Assembly (NCBI GenBank): GCA_024226935.1
Contig: JAAELK010000561.1
Span: forward strand, 1-64,000
Length of the DNA stretch: 64,000 bases
Source of the DNA: Desulfobacteraceae bacterium
GTDB taxonomy: Bacteria; Desulfobacterota; Desulfobacteria; Desulfobacterales; Desulfobacteraceae
Reading direction: 5' to 3'
The position numbers and the translations under genes are program-made. Shown piece by piece: positions 55,319-63,367 of this stretch (positions are counted from its first letter, which is position 1; the number at the start of each line of letters is the position of its first letter). The notes under the pieces were generated by a model that was not told the DNA's origin, ran no database searches, and saw only the letters and a list, made by a program, of their open reading frames with translations.

Positions 55319-56086
55319 ATGGCTGATAAAACGGCATATCATCCAGATGGAGTGCGTTCCATTACATTCCTGGACGAACCTCACACTTATACCGACAATT
55401 TAGGTGTGAGGTATCAATCAGGAACCTCTTTTTCCAAACCGTATTTCCCCCAATTCGCCGCTAAAAAACAATCTATTAAAAGTTCCCGTGGCAAAAATCC
55501 TAAATATGCTGGACGAGATCCCCAGGAGATAGAAAAAGAATGGTTAGCGGAGGGGCATAGGGGCAGTTCTGAGGGAGATAACGCTCATCTTTACGCAGAA
55601 GGGATTATGGAGATGTGGGAGCCTTTGTTACTGCCCCAACCTATTTCCGATCGATGTGAAAAGTTATTTAGCCAGGTCAACAAAGCTGCGGATTATCTCT
55701 TGACCCGGTATGATTTTATCGAAGCCGAAAAAGTTATATTCTCTCCAAAGTTGGGTTTGGCCGGTATGATAGATTTGTTGATGCGGAATCCAGATACCGG
55801 GGAAATATTAATTTTAGATTGGAAACAGAATAAAAAAATCTCAACCGAAAACCGTTTCCAATCTGGCTTCCCCCCGATATCACACCTTCAAGACACCGCA
55901 ATCAATAAATATTCCATTCAGCTTTCCACGTACCAATACATTTTGATTAAGGACAATTATTTCCCGGATGCTACGGGATTCAAGCGGGGACTGATCCATC
56001 TAACACCCACTGATTTTAAACTCATTCCTGTCCAATATTACGACTACGAGATAAAGGAAATACTAAAATATGAACGTCGAATCTGA
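55319..56086 (+). CDS. PD-(D/E)XK nuclease (Cas4/RecB-like)
   Basis: A 255-residue nuclease-fold protein. The catalytic motif is visible as GMIDLLMRNPDTGEILILDWKQNK (D...DxK) and is followed by the QLSTYQYIL helix of the RecB/AddB nuclease family. An upstream glutamate (EAEKVIFSPKLG) fits the fold. It starts 5 bp after the previous gene and overlaps the next by 17 bp. It most likely resects DNA ends together with the helicase encoded next. Confidence 0.8.
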   Translation: MADKTAYHPDGVRSITFLDEPHTYTDNLGVRYQSGTSFSKPYFPQFAAKKQSIKSSRGKNPKYAGRDPQEIEKEWLAEGHRGSSEGDNAHLYAEGIMEMWEPLLLPQPISDRCEKLFSQVNKAADYLLTRYDFIEAEKVIFSPKLGLAGMIDLLMRNPDTGEILILDWKQNKKISTENRFQSGFPPISHLQDTAINKYSIQLSTYQYILIKDNYFPDATGFKRGLIHLTPTDFKLIPVQYYDYEIKEILKYERRI

Positions 56087-56957
56087 ACAAATAGAAGGAA
56101 CCCTGGATTGGGTTTTTTTTAACTATCATCCTGGAGCTATGGCCGGATCTTTCTTGGATCAGCAGTATAAGAAGTTTTCTGCCCTTGGCACCATGCTCAA
56201 TCCTCAAATTGGTTTTGGGTATATTCTGACCGGAAATTGGGAAGAACATACTAAGTATGGGAAACAATTTAAATTCTCTGCTTATAAAACCATCCTGCCT
56301 ACGGATAAGAGGCTGATTTATAACTATATAGTCCGGGTCCGCCATGTCGGTCCGAGTGTGGGAAATGCCATTGTTGATGAATATGGATCCCGCACTCTCG
56401 AAATGCTTAAGCACCACCCGGAGGAAGTTGTAAAAAAATTCCCTGGTATAACCACTGACCGGGCAAAAGCAATTCAGAAAACATTGATAGAAAATGAAGC
56501 AAACGAGCATGTAATGATCGAGCTTCTATCCATTCTTGATGTCCCTGGAATGAGAAAAGACCTGTCAGCTAAATTGATCGATGCATATAAATCCGATGCC
56601 GCAGAAATGGTTAAAAAAAACCCATATATTTTAACTGCTTTTAGTGGGATAAGCTTCCCCCTGGCTGATCGGGTTGCGCTGAATATCGGCTTCAAACGAG
56701 ACAGTCTTTTCCGTAAAAAATCTGCAACGATGCACATTATTGCCGAAAACATGCAGGCAGGATCCACCTGGATTTACAAAGATGACCTGCATATAAAAAT
56801 GAGTGAATTGATCCAAGTCCCAAATCTTGATGACGGGGTTAAAAGTTTAGTAGAACAAAATGTTTTAATAGAAGAGGATGACAACTATGTTTTGTCCTCA
56901 ATTGCAAAAGATGAATGTTTGATAGCCGATATGCTGATCCGGCTGGAGGCGGCGTAA
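56070..56957 (+). CDS. RecD2 N-terminal half (OB/HhH domains)
   Basis: A 295-residue protein matching the part of RecD2 that precedes the helicase motors: the OB-like segment GFGYILTGNWEEHTKYGKQFKF, helix-hairpin-helix units (VRHVGPSVGNAIVDEYG, FPGITTDRAKAI, LDVPGMRKDLSAKLIDAY) and KNPYILTAFSGISFPLADRVALNIGF. RecD2 helicases are normally single chains of 700-850 residues. Here this half ends with TAA overlapping the ATG of the helicase half (TAATG). It has its own Shine-Dalgarno AAAGGAAA. Confidence 0.8.
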   Translation: MNVESEQIEGTLDWVFFNYHPGAMAGSFLDQQYKKFSALGTMLNPQIGFGYILTGNWEEHTKYGKQFKFSAYKTILPTDKRLIYNYIVRVRHVGPSVGNAIVDEYGSRTLEMLKHHPEEVVKKFPGITTDRAKAIQKTLIENEANEHVMIELLSILDVPGMRKDLSAKLIDAYKSDAAEMVKKNPYILTAFSGISFPLADRVALNIGFKRDSLFRKKSATMHIIAENMQAGSTWIYKDDLHIKMSELIQVPNLDDGVKSLVEQNVLIEEDDNYVLSSIAKDECLIADMLIRLEAA

Positions 56958-58249
56958 TGGAGCCTACTATTGAACAACTATCAGCCGTCGAAATGGTAAG
57001 GAAACATGGTGTAAGCCTTTTGGTCGGGGGTCCGGGAACTGGAAAAACCTTTACAACTAAACTTATTATTGACTGGGCCAAGTCAAACAACCTGACTGTT
57101 ACCCAAGCTGCTCCCACCGGCAAAGCTGCAAAACGTATGATGGAGGCAACCGGGGAATATTCTTCAACCATCCATTCAATGCTTGGATGCCGGGTCAACG
57201 AGAAAGGAGAATTTGAATTCACTTACCGGGCCGGGAATACTATCCCTACTAATTTATTGATTTTAGACGAAGTATCCATGATCACAAATAATCTTATGGC
57301 CAGGGTGCTTGACGCGGTTGATACTAAACGAACAAAGGTTTTATTAATCGGGGATGAGAATCAGTTACCTTCTGTCGGGGCCGGGGCAATTCTACGGGAT
57401 ATATTGGCAGCTAAAGTCATTCCTTATACTAAATTAACGATCATTCACCGGTTTTTGGGTACCATAGTCCAGGTGTGCGATAGTATCAAAAAGGGAGAAT
57501 CCTATTTTCCTTCTGCCGCCTTGGCCATGGACCGTCCTGACCCGATTAATTTAATCCATATAGAATGTAGCACTCCGGAACAAACCTTAGCCGGAATCAA
57601 AAAAGTAATGTGTGAGCGGATGCCATTACGGGGGTATGACCCGGTTGAAGATGTCCAAGTGATAAGCCCGGTCAATACAAAAGGGATGCTGTCTTGCGAG
57701 TATATCAACAGCATTATCAAAGAAAGCTTGAACCCCATGGATGGGTTGTCCCCGAAAGATAAAGAAGATGTCATTGCCGCCGGTAGTAATTTTCGTCCAG
57801 GAGATAAGGTAATCAATACCAAAAATGGTATAGTACAAAAAACAGATGGTCGGCAATCTGCCATTGTGAATGGTGATATTGGTCAGGTGGTTTCAGTGTC
57901 AAAGAAACGAATGGTTGTCCTTTTTCCTGATCCTGAAAGAGAAGTTTACCTCCCTAAAAATGATAAAAATTTGCTCCATGCTTATTGCATTACCTGCCAT
58001 AAGTTTCAAGGATCTGAGGCCCCGGTGGTGATAATCCCTGTTCATGCACAATTTAATTATTTTTTGTCGAATAGCTGGCTGTATACAGCGATTTCCCGGG
58101 GCAAGGAAATTGTGATTACCATCGGGTCTTTCCAAACTATCGAAAAAGCGATCCAAAACAGGATCCCAAACAATAGAGTGACCAGGCTTAAAGAGCGTTT
58201 GATTGAGGCTTACCGGGCAATTATAGAAGAAGAGTTTGAAGATATTTAA
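56957..58249 (+). CDS. RecD2 helicase half (SF1B motor)
   Basis: A 430-residue 5'-3' helicase. Walker A GGPGTGKT, Walker B LLILDEVSM, GDENQLPSVGAGAIL, the SH3-like insertion with NGDIGQVVSV, and motif V/VI ITCHKFQGSEAPVVIIP and LYTAISRGKE are all present, so the motor looks complete. The reading frame extends upstream to 56915, but the ATG at 56957 fits the coupling with the preceding stop and the usual boundary of the RecD2 motor. Together the two genes reconstitute RecD2. Confidence 0.85.
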   Translation: MEPTIEQLSAVEMVRKHGVSLLVGGPGTGKTFTTKLIIDWAKSNNLTVTQAAPTGKAAKRMMEATGEYSSTIHSMLGCRVNEKGEFEFTYRAGNTIPTNLLILDEVSMITNNLMARVLDAVDTKRTKVLLIGDENQLPSVGAGAILRDILAAKVIPYTKLTIIHRFLGTIVQVCDSIKKGESYFPSAALAMDRPDPINLIHIECSTPEQTLAGIKKVMCERMPLRGYDPVEDVQVISPVNTKGMLSCEYINSIIKESLNPMDGLSPKDKEDVIAAGSNFRPGDKVINTKNGIVQKTDGRQSAIVNGDIGQVVSVSKKRMVVLFPDPEREVYLPKNDKNLLHAYCITCHKFQGSEAPVVIIPVHAQFNYFLSNSWLYTAISRGKEIVITIGSFQTIEKAIQNRIPNNRVTRLKERLIEAYRAIIEEEFEDI

Positions 58250-58310
58250 GAGGAAATCATAAGCGGTTGCATATGCAAATGTGGAAGAATAAAAAAGTCT
58301 GGAAAAAATA

Positions 58311-58802
58311 ATGATAATAATCATCGATAACCGTGAGCAACGCCCTGTCCTTTTCGATAAAGTGGGCTCCCCGGATTTCCCAGGTTTAAAAATAAAGAAT
58401 GGTACCCTGAAAACCGGGGATTATTCTATTAAAGGGATGTCTACTCCTGAATGTCCACATTCTGTTTGTATCGAACGTAAAAGCCTCCAGGATTTATTCG
58501 GCACGGCTAGTGGAGGCAGGAGGGACCGCTTTGAAGCAGAACTTGCCCGTATGGAAGAATTTGATCATGCTGAAATTGTCATAGAACAAGATTTAAGAGC
58601 GGTTTTCGAATCCCCGCCCCCAGTATCTCTAATGAATCCCAAGGCTGTATATGCAAGTCTTGTGGCATGGTCCCAACGATCTCATATCAAAATATGGCCA
58701 TGTCCAAATCGAATGTTTGCGGAGCAGCACATTTATATGACCCTTCGGCGGTTTTGGGATGACCGGCAAATCAATGGCAAAATGGAATTTGTGAAAATAT
58801 GA
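58311..58802 (+). CDS. ERCC4-domain nuclease
   Basis: A 163-residue protein of the XPF/MUS81-type nuclease fold: IIDNREQ, GDYSIKG, and IERKSLQDLFGTASGGRRDRFEAELARM carry the conserved D, E, R and K residues (the ERKxxxD pattern). Phage members of this size lack the helicase and HhH parts. It could cut branched DNA. The gene overlaps the D5 helicase gene by 4 bp (ATGA). Weak Shine-Dalgarno. Confidence 0.8.
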   Translation: MIIIIDNREQRPVLFDKVGSPDFPGLKIKNGTLKTGDYSIKGMSTPECPHSVCIERKSLQDLFGTASGGRRDRFEAELARMEEFDHAEIVIEQDLRAVFESPPPVSLMNPKAVYASLVAWSQRSHIKIWPCPNRMFAEQHIYMTLRRFWDDRQINGKMEFVKI

Positions 58803-60448
58803 GTGACAAGATTAAAACACCGGATAAATCTAAAAAATCTGAAACTCCAATAGATCCGCCCTGGGTGGAAGATCCAATGGAAGAGATTCTCCTTCCAAAA
58901 GTGTTAAATTCTGATGCTGAATTAGAGCAAAAAATGCTTGAAAAGGTTACGGCTGAAAAAGAAAAAATCGTCACCAACATGCCTAAAAACAATAAGGATG
59001 TTGTCCGGGCTTTATATCAGAATGAGGACGGTGACGCATATCTTTTAACCGATATTTTCTACGGCAAGTATCTTTATGATCATGCAGCCAGGCGGTGGTA
59101 TTACTGGAATGATCACTATTGGCGGGAAGATAAATTAAACCATGCTCCTATCTTAATCCAGGAAATAATCAAACTTTATGGCAGCCAAAGTCTCTATGAA
59201 AAGTTTAAGGCCCAGGAGCTTGAAAAGGCAGGGGATACCGATAAGGCAAAAAACCATAAAACCAGAGCTTTAGCTCTCACAAAAAGGATTGAACAATTGC
59301 AAACATTAAAACGAAAACGAAGTATTTTAAGTCTGGCAGTTTGTGGAAAAAATTCCCTTGGCGACACCGGTGAAGATTGGGACACACAGGCTATGTTATT
59401 GGGGTGTAAGAATGGGACTCTTGATCTGGAAACCGGAGAGCATTACCCAGGCAACCCGGAAGATCATATTAAAACTATTGCCCCAATAAACTGGGAAGGT
59501 ATTGATGCCCCGTGTCCTACCTGGGAAAAATTCTTACTTGATATCATGGGCCAGGACCAGGAGGTGGTTGATTATTTACAACGCCTTTTTGGTTATGGGG
59601 TTACCGGGCTGACCACGGAACATATTTATCCTATTTTTTGGGGAAAGAAGGGACGGAACGGTAAAAGCACAATGTTAGAAACTCTCAAGTACGTTTTAGG
59701 CTCCATGGCCTATAAAGCCCCCACCCGGTTTTTTATGCAGCAATCACAGAGCAAAGGTGTTGGTGCTCCTGATGCTGAGTTAATGGCGTTCAGGGGGGCG
59801 AGGCTAGTATGGGGGGCTGAAACAAATGATGGAGATAGGCTGGATGCTGCGAGGCTTAAGGAGTTAGTTGGTGGGGATACCATATCGGCCAGGCCCCCAT
59901 ACGGTAAAAGGCAAATAGAGTTTAAACCTACCCATCTTTTGTTACTGCTTACAAATAAATTACCCAAGGTGCCAGCAAATGATAAGGCTCTCTGGCGAAG
60001 GATCCATTTAATTCAATTTAAGCACTCTTTTCTTCTTAACCCAGATCCAAACAATAGATATGAACTGCCGGTTGATAAAGATCTTCCGGATAAATTGCAA
60101 AAAGAAGCTCCTGGGATTTTGGCCTGGTTGGTCCAGGGATGCCTTGCGTGGCAAAAGAGTGGGTTGTTGCCACCCAAATCGGTAAATGATGCAACCAAGG
60201 ACTATCAGGTTGACGAGGATGTTTTAGGACATTTCATCACTGAATGCTGTGCTTTAGGTGATGCTGAAAAGGCAATTTATCGAGTTAATACTAAAGTTTT
60301 TTACGAAAGATATAAAGAGTGGTGTGCTGATGCGGGGCATCATCCTATGGCTCGTAAAAGATTTTTGGATGATATGAAAGAAAGATTCAAGACAGTTAAA
60401 AATAACACAATTTATTTTGTGGGAGTAGCCCTTATAAATGCTTGTTAA
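58799..60448 (+). CDS. D5/SF3-type phage replicative helicase
   Basis: A 549-residue helicase of the P4-alpha/D5 class. The D5_N region is at about residues 70-250 and the SF3 ATPase follows: Walker A WGKKGRNGKST, Walker B-like VWGAETND, and motif C LLLLLTNKLPKV with the sensor region WRRIHLIQF. The first 60 residues are charged linker and no archaeal-type or CHC2 primase is fused, unlike P4 alpha. The primase function is probably supplied by the CHC2 gene at 60752. It ends 10 bp before the iteron region. Confidence 0.88.
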   Translation: MSDKIKTPDKSKKSETPIDPPWVEDPMEEILLPKVLNSDAELEQKMLEKVTAEKEKIVTNMPKNNKDVVRALYQNEDGDAYLLTDIFYGKYLYDHAARRWYYWNDHYWREDKLNHAPILIQEIIKLYGSQSLYEKFKAQELEKAGDTDKAKNHKTRALALTKRIEQLQTLKRKRSILSLAVCGKNSLGDTGEDWDTQAMLLGCKNGTLDLETGEHYPGNPEDHIKTIAPINWEGIDAPCPTWEKFLLDIMGQDQEVVDYLQRLFGYGVTGLTTEHIYPIFWGKKGRNGKSTMLETLKYVLGSMAYKAPTRFFMQQSQSKGVGAPDAELMAFRGARLVWGAETNDGDRLDAARLKELVGGDTISARPPYGKRQIEFKPTHLLLLLTNKLPKVPANDKALWRRIHLIQFKHSFLLNPDPNNRYELPVDKDLPDKLQKEAPGILAWLVQGCLAWQKSGLLPPKSVNDATKDYQVDEDVLGHFITECCALGDAEKAIYRVNTKVFYERYKEWCADAGHHPMARKRFLDDMKERFKTVKNNTIYFVGVALINAC

Positions 60449-60458
60449 GAATAAAAAT

Positions 60459-60734
60459 CCCGTATTCCCGTTGGTATCCCGTTGGTATCCCGTAACTATC
60501 CCGTTAATATATTCTATTATATTATATATTTATCTATATTACGGGAATAAAACATATATATATATAAAAGAGTATGTATGTAAATATACACATATAGCCT
60601 ATATGCCTATATGTGAGAAAATATTCTTTTTTTCGCCTCAAAGATCCCGTAGAATTGAAATATCTTTAAAAAACAACAAGTTAAAACGGGATTTTTGCGG
60701 GAATAAAAAATCCCGTCAATCCCGTCAATCCCGT
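60459..60734. repeat. Iteron-flanked AT-rich segment, putative origin of replication
   Basis: No gene is called between 60449 and 60751. Left: four tandem 11-bp repeats, TCCCGTTGGTA twice, TCCCGTAACTA and TCCCGTTAATA (60466-60509), plus a half-copy at 60459. Right: TCCCGTCAA twice and TCCCGTTGC (60711-60737), 9 bp apart. Extra CCCGT at 60646 and inverted ACGGG at 60541 and 60686. The centre (60505-60640) is very AT-rich, with a TATATATATATA run and a perfect 9-bp hairpin (CACATATAG 60589-60597, CTATATGTG 60607-60615). Between helicase and primase genes, this is a likely iteron-controlled origin; the initiator is presumably the D5 protein. Confidence 0.75.
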
Positions 60735-60751
60735 TGCTTTGGTGGATATTC

Positions 60752-62155
60752 ATGTTAAATATCCTCCAACTAATCGAAAACACTGGGAGTTGTTACAGAA
60801 AGAAGGCCTCTACAGGCGGCGGTGAATATTCCGGAGTCTGCCCATGGTGTGGTGGGTTAGATCGCTTTTCGATTTTCCCAGAAAAAGATCATTTTGTTTG
60901 TCGGCAATGCAAAAAGGCTGGCGACAGTATTGAATTCGTTAAAACCTACCACAATAAAACCTACGTCGAAGCATGTTTCTATTTAGGGATCTCCCCAAAC
61001 ACTCAATACAGACCCTTATCTAAAGCCACGGAGAAGCCAGGTAATAAAGTTCTGACCTGGCAAGCCCGTGAAATCAAACATCCACCGGAAGCATGGCAGA
61101 AAAAAGCCGAGGCGGTTTTATTTGAAAAATTTAAATTCTTATTATCTGCCCCGGGGAAAAAATATAGAGATTGGTTGAACGCCAGAGGGATAAATAACGA
61201 AACGATCAAAAAAGCCCGGTTTGGTTATAACACCCAAAATCTTTTGTTTGACCGGGCAACATGGGGGCTTACCCCTGAAAAGAAAGAAAATGGCCAAAAC
61301 AAGCAAGTATGGATACCAGCCGGGCTTATTATTCCTCAATTCTACAATGAAAAATTAGTCAGGTTGAGGATCCGACAGGACAATCCAATTGCTAAAGATC
61401 GGTTTGTCATGGTTCCCGGATCTGCCATGGGATATTTTGATTATGGAACTCATTTAAATTCTACCAAATTAAAAACTATAACCAAGAATAAACCAAGCGT
61501 TACAACAGAAGCTGAATTGGATGGCTGGTTAGTTCAACAGGAAGCCGGGGATCTGGTGAATGTATATGCAATTGGCAATGCTTCGGCCCGGCCTGATACA
61601 ATCACTCATGAAAATATATCTGATTTGCCGGGCTTATTGAATTTGGACAATGATGAAGCTGGCCACAATGAGCAAGATTGGTGGAGCAAACAATACCCTG
61701 ATATCTTGACATGGTATTCCCGACTTAAAAAGGATGCTGGTGAAGACTTTCAGGCAGGAGTCAATATTCGTGAGTGGGTGCAAGAAGGGCTAAGTAATCT
61801 TGACCCGGTAAAATGCTCTAATCCGCCAGTCAATACGCAAGATAGTGTAATAAAATCAACAGAAAGCGGGATTGAAAAGAGATCCAGGCTAACCTTTGAA
61901 AGGCAACAGGGAAGTAGCGTAGCAAAACAAAAACTTAAATCAAAGAAAACGTCTGCCCCGGTAAAACCACAAATTTCCAATCAAATTTGTATGCACAACA
62001 TCCATTGCAACTCCTTATCGAATGGTATTTGCCTCAGAAACAAACAACCAGTTTTTGATGGTATGGAATTATGCCCCCAGGAGCAATGGTGGCTTTGGAG
62101 ACATAAAAACGGTGTTGTATCGGAAATAATTTTAGGGCCAGGGGTGAAAAAATAA
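60752..62155 (+). CDS. CHC2 zinc-finger primase-like protein
   Basis: About 467 residues. The DnaG-type zinc finger is at about residues 8-57: CPWCGGLDRFSIFPEKDHFVCRQCKKAGDSIEFVK. A Toprim-like acidic segment is visible later (LLNLDNDEAGHN) preceded by a T/S-E pattern. A basic C-terminal tail ends with a second cysteine group (MHNIHC...CLRN). The ATG at 60752 is preceded by GGTGGA; an upstream ATG at 60734 would start within the iterons. It would prime replication of the element beside the D5 helicase. Confidence 0.8.
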   Translation: MLNILQLIENTGSCYRKKASTGGGEYSGVCPWCGGLDRFSIFPEKDHFVCRQCKKAGDSIEFVKTYHNKTYVEACFYLGISPNTQYRPLSKATEKPGNKVLTWQAREIKHPPEAWQKKAEAVLFEKFKFLLSAPGKKYRDWLNARGINNETIKKARFGYNTQNLLFDRATWGLTPEKKENGQNKQVWIPAGLIIPQFYNEKLVRLRIRQDNPIAKDRFVMVPGSAMGYFDYGTHLNSTKLKTITKNKPSVTTEAELDGWLVQQEAGDLVNVYAIGNASARPDTITHENISDLPGLLNLDNDEAGHNEQDWWSKQYPDILTWYSRLKKDAGEDFQAGVNIREWVQEGLSNLDPVKCSNPPVNTQDSVIKSTESGIEKRSRLTFERQQGSSVAKQKLKSKKTSAPVKPQISNQICMHNIHCNSLSNGICLRNKQPVFDGMELCPQEQWWLWRHKNGVVSEIILGPGVKK

Positions 62156-62165
62156 GGAAAATGAA

Positions 62166-62630
62166 ATGATTGATTTATCAGAGAAACCAATGAAACCAGG
62201 GCAATTATCAGAACACTTTCAAAGATCAGAGTGGGCGTGTGAGTGTGGGTGCGGATTCGATACGGTTGATGCAGAACTGACCCGAGTATTGGAAAACGTC
62301 CATGGGCACTTTGGAAACAAATATAAAGCGAAAATTAGGATAATCATAACTGGCAGGAACCGGTGCGTTGAACACAATGAAAAGGTCCAAAAGAAAGACA
62401 ATCCAGATTATATCCCTTTCTCTTCCGACTCTATGCATATTAAGGCCAGGGCCTGCGATTTTAAGGTTGAGTATCTTCATGCTGAATATCAACGCTGGTG
62501 GCCTATACACTCCGATGAAGTAGCAGATTATCTGGAATTTTCTTTTCCAAATAATTACGGCATTGGTCGGTATCGTGGCTGGACTCACTTGGATTCTAGA
62601 TCACCAAAAGCGAGATGGGATAAACGATAA
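62166..62630 (+). CDS. Peptidase M15 family D,D- or L-Ala-D-type endopeptidase
   Basis: A 154-residue zinc peptidase. Zinc ligands H91 and D98 (SMHIKARACDF) and H141 (GWTHLDSR) fit the M15 (VanY/endolysin-type) pattern, with the GIGRY motif preceding the last ligand. It has no signal peptide. Phage M15 proteins act as endolysins, but no holin or spanin is visible nearby, and the gene is in the early operon, so the role is uncertain. Confidence 0.82.
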   Translation: MIDLSEKPMKPGQLSEHFQRSEWACECGCGFDTVDAELTRVLENVHGHFGNKYKAKIRIIITGRNRCVEHNEKVQKKDNPDYIPFSSDSMHIKARACDFKVEYLHAEYQRWWPIHSDEVADYLEFSFPNNYGIGRYRGWTHLDSRSPKARWDKR

Positions 62631-62670
62631 AGATTGAACAAACATTGATTAAGGGAATGGAGGGTGCAAA

Positions 62671-63066
62671 GTGTTGTTAAATTCACAGTCTGAAAAAATG
62701 GAAACAATCTCTTTTGAAAAACTGGATGCTGATACAATGTTCAATTACAAAACGGACCTTATGAATACTGTCCAATCCCTTAATTATGAGTTTGTTTCTC
62801 AATTAGTTTACGATAAATATTACATCCATAATGCACCCGCCTCTACAATTGCTGATTCATTGCCCATAACAAAAAGTGAGATCTATTTTTGGATGCGTAA
62901 ATGGGGATTTACCAGAAGGCCAAGAGGTGGGAATACAAAGAACCCATTATTGCAGAATAAAATTAAAAAGATAGCGGCGTTAAAAGGTTCTACGACAGTG
63001 TCGGAAGTTGCGGTGTGTTATGGATGCAGTGTTTCTACTGTTCGGAGAATTTGGAAGGAACTTTAA
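62671..63066 (+). CDS. HTH DNA-binding protein
   Basis: A 131-residue protein starting with GTG, preceded by a good GGAGG. Two helix-turn-helix-like segments are visible, around residues 55-80 (APASTIADSLPITKSEIYFWMRKWGF) and 105-131 (TTVSEVAVCYGCSVSTVRRIWKEL). It ends the early operon just before a strong terminator. It may activate later phage promoters, comparable in position to late regulators. Family not recognised. Confidence 0.65.
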   Translation: MLLNSQSEKMETISFEKLDADTMFNYKTDLMNTVQSLNYEFVSQLVYDKYYIHNAPASTIADSLPITKSEIYFWMRKWGFTRRPRGGNTKNPLLQNKIKKIAALKGSTTVSEVAVCYGCSVSTVRRIWKEL

Positions 63067-63105
63067 CTGATATGCACAAAATAGTTGAACTGAGTTAATC
63101 ATAAA

Positions 63106-63144
63106 AACACCTCTGCCGGATTAATTTCTGACAGGGGTGTTTTT
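63106..63144 (+). terminator. Rho-independent terminator of the early operon
   Basis: AACACCTCTG (63106-63115) pairs with CAGGGGTGTT (63132-63141), one G-T pair, followed by T residues to 63144. It ends the plus-strand operon 40 bp after the HTH gene. The remaining gap to 63367 has no gene; it contains a CCTGG/CCAGG palindrome and three TAGGGT/ACCCTA copies (63175, 63245, 63301). Confidence 0.8.
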
Positions 63145-63367
63145 CTTAAAAATTTCCTGGTCCAGGGTAATTACACCCTACTCCAAGATACAAAAGCTAT
63201 TGGAAACAATATTTCGAACGAAAATAAATCCAGGAGTATGCAAGTAGGGTTAACTCTCGAACCGTAAACTAAACTGTGTATAATCTTTACAATTGTAATT
63301 TAGGGTGGATAAGGATATTCACCAATCTAGTATACTTTGATATTATTCATAATATTAGGAGAATCGT

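Noticed and set aside
56915-56957. Upstream start for the RecD2 helicase half
   Set aside because: The ATG at 56957 overlaps the preceding stop and fits the family boundary; the upstream segment (MFDSRYADPAGGGV) matches nothing.
60459-60734. CRISPR array or simple microsatellite
   Set aside because: Repeat units are 9-11 bp tandem without spacers and lie beside replication genes, fitting iterons better.
60438-60758. 106-residue frame through the iteron region
   Set aside because: Its sequence is made of the iterons and AT-rich tract, is unlike any protein, and overlaps the real starts on both sides.
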